Positions 6,818 to 13,852 of a stretch of DNA of 13,852 nt are shown one piece after another. The stretch comes from UBA2289 sp041677365 (GTDB lineage Bacteria; Bacillota_I; Bacilli_A; Izemoplasmatales; Hujiaoplasmataceae). The notes under the pieces were generated by a model that was given only the letters and a program-made list of their open reading frames with translations, was not told the DNA's origin and did no database searches. The position numbers and the translations under genes were made by a program. The stretch is from assembly GCA_041677365.1 (NCBI GenBank), contig JBAYQC010000028.1, positions 1 to 13,852 on the forward strand, given 5' to 3'. How positions within the stretch are numbered: the stretch's first letter is position 1; each line of letters opens with the position of its first letter.

Positions 6818-7734
6818 AGTATCTTGATTATACCGATACAATTAAAGAAGATAATCTAATTCTATGCTTAGGATTTTTTGATGGGTTACATAAAGCTCAT
6901 CTTGCTTTGGTGAAAAAGGGACAGATTATCAAAAAAGAAAAAAAGTTAAAACTTGCAGTTTTAACTTTTGATCAAAGTATTAGAAACTTCATGCAGAACA
7001 AACCATTCTATTTTTTAACTTCTGTATATGATAAAGCAAAGATTTTAGAAAACTACGATGTAGATATTTTATATGTTATGAAAGTCTCTTTTTCATTAAT
7101 TAAATTTGACAAAGGTATGTTTATTGAACAGTTTTTAAAACCGATAAAAGTATGTGTCGCTGGAGAGGATTTCACTTTCGGATATAAGAGTCTAGGAACT
7201 GTAGATGATTTAAAAAAATGTGATTATTTTGAATCCATTATTATCAAAGAGATCACTTATCATCATGTGAAAATCGGCTCAACGCTTATCAGAGAATATT
7301 TAGCTGATGGTTTAGTTAAAGAAGCTAATTTTTTATTAGGGAGAAATTATACCATAACCGGAGAAGTGATCAATGGTAAAGGGATTGGAAAAGAACTGGG
7401 ATTTCCAACCGCCAATATTGATTACACAAAATATTTGTTACCTAAATTAGGGGTTTATTTAACAAAAGTTAAAGTAAATAAAAAGGAATATTTTGGATTG
7501 ACAAATGTTGGAAAACGTCCAACTTTTAACGATAATGTTATCTCTGTTGAAACGTATATTTATGATTTTAGTAAAGACATCTATGGTAAACTTATCACTA
7601 TTGAATTTTTAGAATTTATGCGTGATGAAGTACGTTATCCTAATTTAAAAGAATTAATTGATCAAATTAATCAAGACCTTCTTACGGGTCAAAAAATTAT
7701 TGAGATGAGGTATAATAATGAAAAAAATCGGTAA
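6802..7734 (+). CDS. ribF: Bifunctional riboflavin kinase / FAD synthetase
   Basis: A 310-residue cytoplasmic enzyme that phosphorylates riboflavin to FMN and then adenylylates FMN to FAD. The N-terminal nucleotidyltransferase domain has GFFDGLHKAH (24-33), the HxxxH-type site that is usually GxFDGxHxGH, and GEDFTFGYKSLG further on. The C-terminal riboflavin kinase domain runs from about 183 to 305, with GKGIGKELGFPTAN (192-205), NVGKRPTF, and E250 in SVETYIYDF as the likely catalytic acid. It ends with the normal RDEVRYPN..LIDQINQD block. Length fits the family. It overlaps truB by 16 bases and the next gene by 17, indicating translational coupling. No FMN riboswitch is seen upstream, where the sequence is coding. 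Confidence 0.96.
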   Translation: MAVKIKYLDYTDTIKEDNLILCLGFFDGLHKAHLALVKKGQIIKKEKKLKLAVLTFDQSIRNFMQNKPFYFLTSVYDKAKILENYDVDILYVMKVSFSLIKFDKGMFIEQFLKPIKVCVAGEDFTFGYKSLGTVDDLKKCDYFESIIIKEITYHHVKIGSTLIREYLADGLVKEANFLLGRNYTITGEVINGKGIGKELGFPTANIDYTKYLLPKLGVYLTKVKVNKKEYFGLTNVGKRPTFNDNVISVETYIYDFSKDIYGKLITIEFLEFMRDEVRYPNLKELIDQINQDLLTGQKIIEMRYNNEKNR

Positions 7735-8632
7735 AGGCTTCTGGATATTTTTAGGTATCGCTGCAGTATTCTTTATGATTATGATTATCCTAAGTTCCGT
7801 ATTAGAACTTGGAGAAAGATTAGCCAAGATTAACCCGTATGTAGAATATGCTTTTTATGGACTTTCGGCAATTTTATTTATCATTCTGTTTGTCAGGCCA
7901 ATTCTACTAATTATTTTTTCTCCAACATTTTCTTTAGATGAGTTATTCTCAGAAGAAGAAAATGCTCGAAAAAATTATTCGATGTATAAAAAAGTAGCAA
8001 AAAACTTAATTTCCGAGGATTATTTAAAGCCTGAAGATAAAACTTCATTAGAAGAATCTCTTGGAGATGCCTTAGAACTGAAAGCATCTTTAGCTAAGAT
8101 TTTTGATGAAACTATAAAAAAAGAGTTGAATAAAATGATTATTTCTCATGCAGAAACAGTCTTTATTTCGACTGCAATTTCTCAAAACGGAAAATTAGAT
8201 GCCATTGCAGTTTTATCTATTAATTTAAAATTAATTAAAAATTTAGTTTTAAAATGTGGTTTTCGTCCAAGTTATTATTCACTTGGAAAACTATCGGTAA
8301 ATGTTTTGTCAACTGCTATAATCGCTGAATCATTGGAAAATATGGATTTTTCTGAAGTGTTTCCAACAAGTGGAGTTAATGCACTTTCAGAAATCCCAAT
8401 ACTAAAAACTGTTACCGGATCTTTCGCTCAAGGGATTGGTAATGCATTATTATCTCTAAGAGTTGGCATAATCTGTCGTAATTATTTATTTATGAATATT
8501 AAAGGTTTAAAAAAGAATCAAATTCGTAAACTTGCTTTTGGAGAAGCAGTCGTACTTTTACCAATGGTTTTGGTAGAATCAATGAAGAAAATTCCCAATC
8601 GTTTTAAGGGCTTATTCGGTAAGATTTTTTAA
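7718..8632 (+). CDS. YcjF/DUF697-like membrane protein
   Basis: A 304-residue protein with two N-terminal membrane helices (about 8-30 and 41-68), a charged, helical linker (about 75-140), and a second, moderately hydrophobic region. That second region contains TAISQNGKLDAIAVLSINLKLIKNL...CGFRPS and later SLRVGIICRNYLF. These resemble the blocks of the YcjF/DUF697 family, in which the domain often accompanies GTPases. No GTPase motifs are present in this protein, nor in a neighbour. The function is not known. GAGG at 7707-7710 lies seven bases before ATG 7718, and the start overlaps ribF by 17 bases. It is the last gene of the mutS2 operon, before the independently promoted tig. The family call is from pattern recognition only. 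Confidence 0.75.
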   Translation: MKKIGKGFWIFLGIAAVFFMIMIILSSVLELGERLAKINPYVEYAFYGLSAILFIILFVRPILLIIFSPTFSLDELFSEEENARKNYSMYKKVAKNLISEDYLKPEDKTSLEESLGDALELKASLAKIFDETIKKELNKMIISHAETVFISTAISQNGKLDAIAVLSINLKLIKNLVLKCGFRPSYYSLGKLSVNVLSTAIIAESLENMDFSEVFPTSGVNALSEIPILKTVTGSFAQGIGNALLSLRVGIICRNYLFMNIKGLKKNQIRKLAFGEAVVLLPMVLVESMKKIPNRFKGLFGKIF

Positions 8633-8647
8633 AAGTTAAAACGATTG
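8596..8647. repeat. 12-bp perfect inverted repeat spanning gene end and tig promoter
   Basis: CAATCGTTTTAA (8596-8607) and TTAAAACGATTG (8636-8647) are exact reverse complements with 28 bases between. The left arm is in the last codons of the YcjF-like gene, and the right arm reaches into the tig -35 hexamer. The interior holds a weak CTTA/TAAG hairpin (8611-8623) followed by ATTTTTT. It may act as a weak terminator or as a regulator site; neither is proven. Confidence 0.5.
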
Positions 8648-8673
8648 ATTTATCAATGTTGATTTGTTATAAT
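8645..8673 (+). promoter_or_regulatory. Sigma-A type promoter of tig
   Basis: TTGATT (8645-8650) and TATAAT (8668-8673) are separated by 17 bases, and TG at 8665-8666 adds an extended -10. Transcription should start near 8680, giving a leader of about 24 bases that carries GGAGG at 8692-8696. I saw no CIRCE-like (TTAGCACTC) or CtsR-like (GGTCAAA) repeat here. Confidence 0.85.
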
Positions 8674-8703
8674 TGTTAAGGCAAAAGATTTGGAGGAAAA
8701 TAT

Positions 8704-10005
8704 ATGATTATTGACAAACTAAGTGGGTCAAGAGTTCATTTTGAGGTAAATGTTACCAAGGATCAATTTGAACACGGACTTGACCATGCATTTGAAGTAG
8801 AAAATGCAAAAGTAGAAATTAAAGGTTTTAGAAAAGGCAAAGCACCAAGAAGTGCTTATGAGGCAAAATTTGGTGTTGAATCTTTATATGAGGAAGCTAT
8901 CCAACATGTATTACAAGAAACTTATTATAATACTGTTATGGAAAATGAAATTGATGTAGTTGCTCAACCTAAAATCGATCTTGATGTAGCTAACATCAAA
9001 AGAGGCGAAGACTTTTCATACAAGGTAACAGTGGCTGTTAAACCGGAAATCAAATTAGGAGAATATAAAAATCTTAAAGTTGATTTATTGCCGGTTGAAC
9101 CATCTGATGCAGAAGTTAATTCAGAAATCGATCGTAAACTAGAACAAAATGCAGAAATGGTTATTAAAGAATCTGGTAAACTAGAAAACGGTGATACAGC
9201 TGTATTTGATTTTTCTGGTTCAGTTGATGGCGAAAAATTTGCGGGTGGTACTGCAGAAAATTATGAACTAGTTATTGGCTCAGGTAACTTCATTCCTGGA
9301 TTTGAAGAGCAAATGGTCGGAATGGCAGCTGAGGAAGAAAAAGATGTAGTTGTTACTTTCCCTGAAGACTATCAAGAGAAGTCTTTAGCAGGTAAGGAAG
9401 CAGTTTTTGCAGTTAAACTTCATGAAATCAAACAAAGAGTAGTTCCAACTTTAGATGAAGAATTTGTAAAAGAATTAAATCTTGACGGAGTTGAAACTGT
9501 TGAAGCTTATAAGAAACATGTTTCTGAAGAGTTAAAAACAGCTAAAGAAGAACAAAACAAACAACATCTACGTCAAAGCGTTGTTGCGCAAGCAGTTAAA
9601 AATGCCGAATTTGATTTACCTGAAGAAATGGTTAAAGATGAAGTTTCAAAAATGGACGAAAACACTCGTAACCAAATTAAACAATATGGTTTAGACTTCA
9701 CTATGTATCTACAATACATGGGTAAAACTGAAGAGCAGTATCAAGAAGAGTTAAAATCACAAGCAGAAAAAGGTTTATCTGAACAATTTGTTGTTAATGA
9801 AATTGCTAAAGTAGAAAACTTAAGCGCTACTGATGAAGAAATAAAAGCAAAATATGATGAGATTGTAGAACAATACAAATCACAAAATGTTACTTTAGAA
9901 CAAGCTAAACAAGCTATTCCTGAATCTGCAGTTATTTCTGAAATCGCATATGGAAAAGCAATTGATTTATTGGTTGAATCAGCAGACATCAATAATTCAA
10001 AGTAA
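8704..10005 (+). CDS. tig: Trigger factor (ribosome-associated chaperone / peptidyl-prolyl isomerase)
   Basis: A 433-residue chaperone that binds at the ribosomal exit tunnel and shields nascent chains. The N-terminal ribosome-binding domain has the signature loop GFRKGKAP at 41-48. The FKBP-type isomerase domain begins near GDTAVFDFSG (163-172) and runs to about 250, with NFIPGFEEQMVGM inside it. The C-terminal helical arms, rich in Glu, Lys and Gln, finish the protein. Length and domain order match the full three-domain trigger factor. The start ATG 8704 is seven bases after GGAGG. It is transcribed as a single gene with its own promoter and terminator. lon follows directly; no clpX or clpP lies between them. 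Confidence 0.97.
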   Translation: MIIDKLSGSRVHFEVNVTKDQFEHGLDHAFEVENAKVEIKGFRKGKAPRSAYEAKFGVESLYEEAIQHVLQETYYNTVMENEIDVVAQPKIDLDVANIKRGEDFSYKVTVAVKPEIKLGEYKNLKVDLLPVEPSDAEVNSEIDRKLEQNAEMVIKESGKLENGDTAVFDFSGSVDGEKFAGGTAENYELVIGSGNFIPGFEEQMVGMAAEEEKDVVVTFPEDYQEKSLAGKEAVFAVKLHEIKQRVVPTLDEEFVKELNLDGVETVEAYKKHVSEELKTAKEEQNKQHLRQSVVAQAVKNAEFDLPEEMVKDEVSKMDENTRNQIKQYGLDFTMYLQYMGKTEEQYQEELKSQAEKGLSEQFVVNEIAKVENLSATDEEIKAKYDEIVEQYKSQNVTLEQAKQAIPESAVISEIAYGKAIDLLVESADINNSK

Positions 10006-10031
10006 AAAAATACTAAAATCATAATTCACAT

Positions 10032-10083
10032 AAACACCTTATATTTTATCAAATAACATTGGTTAAAATATTAGGTGTTTTTT
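10032..10083 (+). terminator. Rho-independent terminator of tig
   Basis: AAACACCT (10032-10039) pairs with AGGTGTTT (10073-10080). After one T-T mismatch, ATATTTT (10041-10047) pairs with AAAATAT (10065-10071). The loop is 17 bases, and a T-run covers 10078-10083. Confidence 0.9.
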
Positions 10084-10089
10084 CTATAA

Positions 10090-10100
10090 TATGTTAGAAT
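10090..10100 (+). promoter_or_regulatory. Probable extended -10 promoter of lon
   Basis: TATGTTAGAAT fits an extended -10, with hexamer TAGAAT at 10095-10100 and a weak -35 near TTAGGT (10071-10076) inside the tig terminator arm. A TATAAT at 10085-10090 is an alternative -10. The leader carries GAGGTGAT (10126-10133) seven bases from ATG 10137 if counted from GAGG. No HrcA or CtsR operator is evident. Confidence 0.55.
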
Positions 10101-10136
10101 AATACTGACAACAAATATTAAAAACGAGGTGATTAT

Positions 10137-12458
10137 ATGTATAATCCAAAAAAAGTATTTTCTGATCACTTGCCGGTTATTGCAGTTAGGGGAATGATAT
10201 TTCTTCCAGCTTCAGATATTCGCGTAGAAATCGGAAGAGATTTTTCAAAAAATGCTATTTATGAGGCTGAAACTAATCGCGATGGACATGTATTATTGGT
10301 GTTTCAAGAAAATCCAATGATTGAAGAACCAGAGTTCACTGATTTTGTAGAAGTTGGGATATTAGCAAGAATAAGCGTAAAGATAAAATTGCCAAATGGT
10401 AATTATAAGATAAAATTTGAACCCATTACAAGAGTTAAAATCAATGATTTAGTTGCTAAAGAGCCATTTTATCTAATTGATTTTACTTCTTTGTTGCTTA
10501 AACAAGAAGATGTTAATGAAGAACAAGTTCTACTTAAAATGCTTACTAAAGAAATTGTTGAAAATGCTAAATTCTTATTTAGAGATTCAAAAAAAGTTTT
10601 GGATTCATTAAAACAAGGAATCACATCAGATCAGTTATCTGATTTAGTAGCTTCTGAGCTTAGAATTCCTGAAAACGAAAAAATTAAATATTTAAAAGAA
10701 TTATCAATAAACAATCGTTTAAAATATCTTTTAGAAGATATTGAAAAAGAAAAAACGCTTCAATCGATTGAAAACCGCATTAATGAGAGTGTTCGAAAGT
10801 CAGCTGATCAAAACCAAAAGGAATATTATCTAAGAGAAAAAATGCGGGCAATTCAAGAAGAACTTGGTGATTCTAAACAAAGTGATGCTCAGAAATTTTT
10901 AGAACAAATTGAAAGCTCTGATATGCCGCCAAAAGTGAAAGACAAAGCTTTAAAAGAACTTAAACGTTATGAATATCTCTCACCAAATTCCAGTGAGTCA
11001 AATGTTGTTAGAACTTATTTGGAAACATTGATTTCTATCCCTTGGGCCAAGATGACAGAAGATGAAAAAGACATTAATATAGCTATAGAAAAACTCGAAG
11101 CTTCACATTTCGGCTTAGAGAAAGTAAAGGAAAGAATTATTGAGTATTTATCAGTTAAGATGCTTACTGGTAAGAATCCACAGACAATTCTTTGTTTGTC
11201 AGGACCTCCAGGAGTTGGGAAAACTTCCCTAGCTAAATCAATCGCAAATGCTTTGAATCGTGAGTTTGTTAAAACTTCATTAGGTGGAGTCCATGACGAA
11301 GCAGAAATTAGAGGGCATCGCCGAACATATGTTGGAGCTTTGCCGGGAAGAATAATCAATGGAATGATTAAAGCTAAAGTTGTGAATCCTGTCTTTTTAA
11401 TTGATGAGATTGATAAACTTACAATGAATGAACGGAATGATCCTTCTTCAGCACTTTTAGAAGTTCTTGATCCTGAGCAAAATCAATTTTTTAGCGATCA
11501 CTATGTCGAAGAAGATTATGATTTATCAAAAGTAATATTTATTACTACAGCTAATTATCTACAAAACATTCCTGAACCATTAAGAGATAGAATGGAAGTT
11601 ATCGAGTTAAGTTCTTATACGGAAATCGAAAAATTCCATATTGCAAAGCAGTTCTTAATCAAGAAACAAGTCGAGAGTCATGGGCTTAAATCAAGCAAAT
11701 TACAAATCACAGATGCTGCCCTAAAGACGATAATTAGAGATTACACACGAGAAGCGGGTGTTCGTCAGCTCGAAAGGTTAATTGGTTCAATCGTCCGCAA
11801 GGCAATTAAACAAATACTAACCAAGAAAATGGATTCAATAACAGTTAAACAAGACAATCTAAGTAAATTCTTAGGTAAACCTTTGTTTAAGAATAACAAG
11901 GTTTCTAAAAATGATTTAATCGGAATTGTAACTGGTTTAGCATATACCATGGCTGGTGGGGACACTTTAGAAGTTGAAGCTACTTATTATGAAGGGAAAA
12001 ATAATCTTGTCTTAACCGGTAATTTAGGTGACGTCATGAAAGAATCTGCTTTAGCAGCTCTTTCTTATGTTAAGAGTAATGCTGAAAAACTAGGAATCAA
12101 AAAAGAATTACTTGACGAAAATGATTTTCATGTTCACGTGCCAGAAGGAGCAATACCTAAAGATGGACCTTCAGCTGGTGTTACTATCGCCACCGCATTG
12201 ATTTCGGTTTTAACTAACCGAAAAGTTAATCGTTATGTCGGTATGACTGGAGAAATCACTTTAAATGGTAGAGTTCTACCAATTGGTGGTTTGAAAGAAA
12301 AGGCTATTGCTGCATCTAGAACCGGACTAAAACAGATAGTAATTCCCCTTGGAAATGAAAAAGATGTTGAAGATATTCCTAAAGAGGTTTTAGAAGTATT
12401 GGAAATTAGTTTTGCTGAAACCATTGACGATGTCATTAAAATAGCACTTTTAGATTAA
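10137..12458 (+). CDS. lon: ATP-dependent Lon protease
   Basis: A 773-residue cytoplasmic AAA+ serine protease that degrades misfolded and regulatory proteins. The N-terminal substrate-binding domain (about 10-210) starts with LPVIAVRGMIFLPAS and is followed by a coiled coil containing KEYYLREKMRAIQEELG. The ATPase has Walker A GPPGVGKT at 356-363 and Walker B FLIDEID with D423/E424. The S16 protease domain carries KDGPSAG with catalytic S679, and GGLKEK with K722, 43 residues later. These positions coincide with E. coli Lon numbering, so the enzyme appears intact; E. coli Lon is 784 residues. It has its own promoter and terminator. In many Firmicutes tig is followed by clpX and lon; here clpX is absent from that place. 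Confidence 0.98.
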   Translation: MYNPKKVFSDHLPVIAVRGMIFLPASDIRVEIGRDFSKNAIYEAETNRDGHVLLVFQENPMIEEPEFTDFVEVGILARISVKIKLPNGNYKIKFEPITRVKINDLVAKEPFYLIDFTSLLLKQEDVNEEQVLLKMLTKEIVENAKFLFRDSKKVLDSLKQGITSDQLSDLVASELRIPENEKIKYLKELSINNRLKYLLEDIEKEKTLQSIENRINESVRKSADQNQKEYYLREKMRAIQEELGDSKQSDAQKFLEQIESSDMPPKVKDKALKELKRYEYLSPNSSESNVVRTYLETLISIPWAKMTEDEKDINIAIEKLEASHFGLEKVKERIIEYLSVKMLTGKNPQTILCLSGPPGVGKTSLAKSIANALNREFVKTSLGGVHDEAEIRGHRRTYVGALPGRIINGMIKAKVVNPVFLIDEIDKLTMNERNDPSSALLEVLDPEQNQFFSDHYVEEDYDLSKVIFITTANYLQNIPEPLRDRMEVIELSSYTEIEKFHIAKQFLIKKQVESHGLKSSKLQITDAALKTIIRDYTREAGVRQLERLIGSIVRKAIKQILTKKMDSITVKQDNLSKFLGKPLFKNNKVSKNDLIGIVTGLAYTMAGGDTLEVEATYYEGKNNLVLTGNLGDVMKESALAALSYVKSNAEKLGIKKELLDENDFHVHVPEGAIPKDGPSAGVTIATALISVLTNRKVNRYVGMTGEITLNGRVLPIGGLKEKAIAASRTGLKQIVIPLGNEKDVEDIPKEVLEVLEISFAETIDDVIKIALLD

Positions 12459-12482
12459 GCTGTATTTTAAATACGGCTTTTT
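12457..12482 (+). terminator. Rho-independent terminator of lon
   Basis: AAGCTGTATTT (12457-12467) pairs with AAATACGGCTT (12469-12479), including one U-G pair and a very short loop, followed by T's to 12482. The lon stop codon TAA (12456-12458) overlaps the first bases of the stem. Confidence 0.88.
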
Positions 12483-12510
12483 CATCATAAAATTCAACTA
12501 ATGAGGAAAT

Positions 12511-13155
12511 ATGAAAAACATTAAGCGTCCTTTAATATATATGCTTGGCTTAGCAATTCTTGGACTGAGCGTAACTTTATTTCAAAAAACAAATTTGGGT
12601 ATGGGTTCTTGGGATGCATTGAACCGAAACTTTTATGAAGGTATCCCTTTGGACTACCGTTATTTAACGCCAATAATGGCGCTTTTACTTGTAAACTTAG
12701 CTTACGTAATTGAAAAGAAGAAGCCGAGTTTAGCAATGCTTTTTCCGATTGCAATAAGTTTTTATATTGGTCTAATTATCGATTTGTTATTATTGGTTAT
12801 ACCTGATGTAAGCCAACTTAATTTGGCTTATAATTTAGTATATGTTTTTTTAGCATTGATTTTAGTTGCCATAGGTTTGAATCTGATAATTATCTGTGAT
12901 TATCCTTTGCCAGCATTAGATCAATTTTGCTTAGCAATTGCAAAAAGGTTTAAACTAACTTTTGGTAAAGGCAAATTAATTGGTGAAGTTATAGCTTTAA
13001 TTGCTACAGTGATTGTTGGTTTGATTTTTTCTCATGAAAAAGTCTATTTCTACATTGGTGCCAATACATTTATAACAATTCTCTTAATCGGAAGATTTGT
13101 TGACCTAGTTGAAAAACCGATTAGAAAGGTGTTTTTAAGAAATTATGAAAATTGA
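12511..13155 (+). CDS. YczE/YitT-like integral membrane protein
   Basis: A 214-residue protein with about five to six hydrophobic segments, at roughly 6-26, 50-68, 73-97, 104-128, 156-175 and 180-198. The N-terminal GMGSWDALN (30-38), preceded by a first helix ending in QKTNL, and the C-terminal YIGANTFITILLIGRFVD match the pattern of the YczE (COG2364-type) membrane protein family. No function is established for that family in general, and no transport or catalytic motif is visible. TGAGGAAAT lies just ahead of ATG 12511. Its coding region overlaps the NUDIX gene by 11 bases, so both are probably on one transcript. No clear promoter is seen between the lon terminator and the start. Confidence 0.8.
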   Translation: MKNIKRPLIYMLGLAILGLSVTLFQKTNLGMGSWDALNRNFYEGIPLDYRYLTPIMALLLVNLAYVIEKKKPSLAMLFPIAISFYIGLIIDLLLLVIPDVSQLNLAYNLVYVFLALILVAIGLNLIIICDYPLPALDQFCLAIAKRFKLTFGKGKLIGEVIALIATVIVGLIFSHEKVYFYIGANTFITILLIGRFVDLVEKPIRKVFLRNYEN

Positions 13156-13621
13156 AATTTATGCGGATAATTTAAGTAATAAAGATATTAGTAAAAACCG
13201 GCAATGTTCTGCTAGAACAGTCTTTGTAAAAGAAGGAAAAATTCTCCTTTTACACTCGAAAAAGTATGATTATTTCACACTTCCGGGAGGTAATCAAGAA
13301 ATAAATGAATCATTAGAAGAAACTGCCATTAGAGAAACAAGAGAAGAAACCGGCTATATTGTAAGTGTGAAAAATAAAACTGTTACTATAGTCGAGTATT
13401 TTCCTGATGCAACATGGGAAAGTCATTACTTTTTAGTAGAACAAAGCGAAGCTGAACTAGTTGACAAAGAATTAAATCAAGAAGAGATTGAATTTGAGTG
13501 GGAAGTAATGTGGCTGAATTTGGAAGAGGCTTTAGTTTTGCTTGATAATCACGACTCCACTTATTATAAAGCAACAAATGTTATGCAAAGGGAATTCTTA
13601 GCAATAATAAACTCAATTTAA
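13145..13621 (+). CDS. NUDIX hydrolase
   Basis: A 158-residue protein with one NUDIX domain. The NUDIX box is G49-x5-E55-x7-R63-E64-T65-x-E67-E68-x-G70-Y71, the full consensus spacing. The usual hydrophobic residue after RE is threonine, a mild deviation. It is preceded by the typical strand FVKEGKILLLHSKKYDYFTLPGG (27-49). NUDIX enzymes hydrolyse nucleoside diphosphates linked to another group, using Mg2+ bound by the box glutamates. The substrate here cannot be deduced. A role in clearing damaged nucleotides, cofactor turnover or RNA decapping remains possible. It begins 11 bases before the end of the YczE-like gene, without a strong ribosome binding site of its own; AAAGGTG is 13 bases upstream, suggesting coupled translation. 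Confidence 0.92.
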   Translation: MKIEIYADNLSNKDISKNRQCSARTVFVKEGKILLLHSKKYDYFTLPGGNQEINESLEETAIRETREETGYIVSVKNKTVTIVEYFPDATWESHYFLVEQSEAELVDKELNQEEIEFEWEVMWLNLEEALVLLDNHDSTYYKATNVMQREFLAIINSI

Positions 13622-13633
13622 CAGGAGTGAACT

Positions 13634-13852
13634 ATGTTAGTTAATGCCTACACAATCCTTAATTATAATCGTTGCCGAAGATTTGCTGCTCTTAATGATC
13701 CGTTTACTAGTCTAAGTCTTAATACTTACCAAAATCACAATGATTCGGTTTATAAAGATATATTTTTAAGTCATATCTATAACCCTAAACATGAAATTAG
13801 GAAACATGTCAATCTTACAATTGAATTCCAACATGAAATCACCTTGACAGAA
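13634..13852 (+). CDS. Unidentified protein, 3'-truncated
   Basis: Only the first 73 residues are inside the window, and there is no stop before the edge. ATG 13634 follows AGGAG (13623-13627) at six bases, and the gene is 12 bases downstream of the NUDIX stop, so it probably continues that operon. The N-terminus YTILNYNRCRRFAALND has a Tyr-x2-Cys-x-Arg arrangement like that near the start of some PD-(D/E)XK nuclease-like proteins (for example UU173/DUF2779-type proteins of Mollicutes). This is only a weak resemblance, and I do not assign a function. Confidence 0.7.
   Translation, partial: MLVNAYTILNYNRCRRFAALNDPFTSLSLNTYQNHNDSVYKDIFLSHIYNPKHEIRKHVNLTIEFQHEITLTE

Noticed and set aside
8608..8630. 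CTTA/TAAG hairpin plus ATTTTTT as the terminator of the mutS2 operon
   Set aside because: The stem is only four base pairs and lies in the coding end of the YcjF-like gene. Noted within the inverted repeat but not called as a terminator.
8633..8703. Heat-shock operator (CIRCE or CtsR) upstream of tig, and likewise upstream of lon at 10084-10136
   Set aside because: Neither TTAGCACTC-type inverted repeats nor GGTCAAA-type tandem repeats are present.
11015..11359. 114-codon open frame on the minus strand inside lon
   Set aside because: It is opposite the conserved AAA+ region of lon, has no ribosome binding site and looks like a shadow of that coding sequence.
12483..12510. TAAAAT at 12487-12492 as a promoter for the YczE-like gene
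   Set aside because: No -35 or TG extension, and any -35 would lie in the lon terminator stem. Not enough to call.

Overview
The window is an ordinary housekeeping stretch of an AT-rich, low-G+C bacterium, most likely an early-branching Mollicutes-type lineage (Acholeplasma- or Izemoplasma-like) or a close Firmicutes relative. The reasons are strong A/T bias, tightly packed and overlapping genes, strong AGGAGG-type ribosome binding sites, RNase HIII and MutS2 of Firmicutes type, and tig followed directly by lon with no clpX or clpP between them. TGA is used as a real stop (lspA at 1460-1462, the thioredoxin-like gene at 5937-5939) and tryptophan is TGG, so the code is standard and not the Mycoplasma code. 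The lineage call is inference from gene content and composition.

Layout. Positions 1-2363 (+) form one operon: the C-terminal part of a SepM/YlbL-type PDZ-Lon protease, a small three-helix membrane protein, lspA (lipoprotein signal peptidase) and rluD (23S rRNA pseudouridine synthase). It converges on rnhC (RNase HIII, - strand), and the two genes share an A/T hairpin that contains both stop codons. rnhC and mutS2 diverge from a 25-bp near-palindrome that reads as two facing extended -10 promoters. Positions 3339-8632 (+) are a second operon: mutS2, a small CGTC thioredoxin-like protein, truB, ribF and a YcjF/DUF697-like membrane protein, most of them overlapping or nearly touching. tig (trigger factor) has its own clear sigma-A promoter and a strong terminator. 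lon (ATP-dependent protease) follows with its own promoter and terminator. The last part holds a YczE-like membrane protein, a NUDIX hydrolase, and the start of an unidentified gene that runs off the window.

How the genes work together. Themes are envelope protein processing (the SepM-like protease and LspA), RNA modification (RluD, TruB), nucleic acid and ribosome quality control (RNase HIII, MutS2), flavin cofactor synthesis (RibF) and proteostasis (trigger factor, Lon). I saw no transposase, integrase, phage gene, CRISPR array, tRNA or rRNA. No gap between genes exceeds about 130 bases. I did not find a convincing new biological system. The items most worth a second look are the palindromic divergent promoter, the compressed tig-lon locus, two inverted repeats, and the unassigned membrane proteins.
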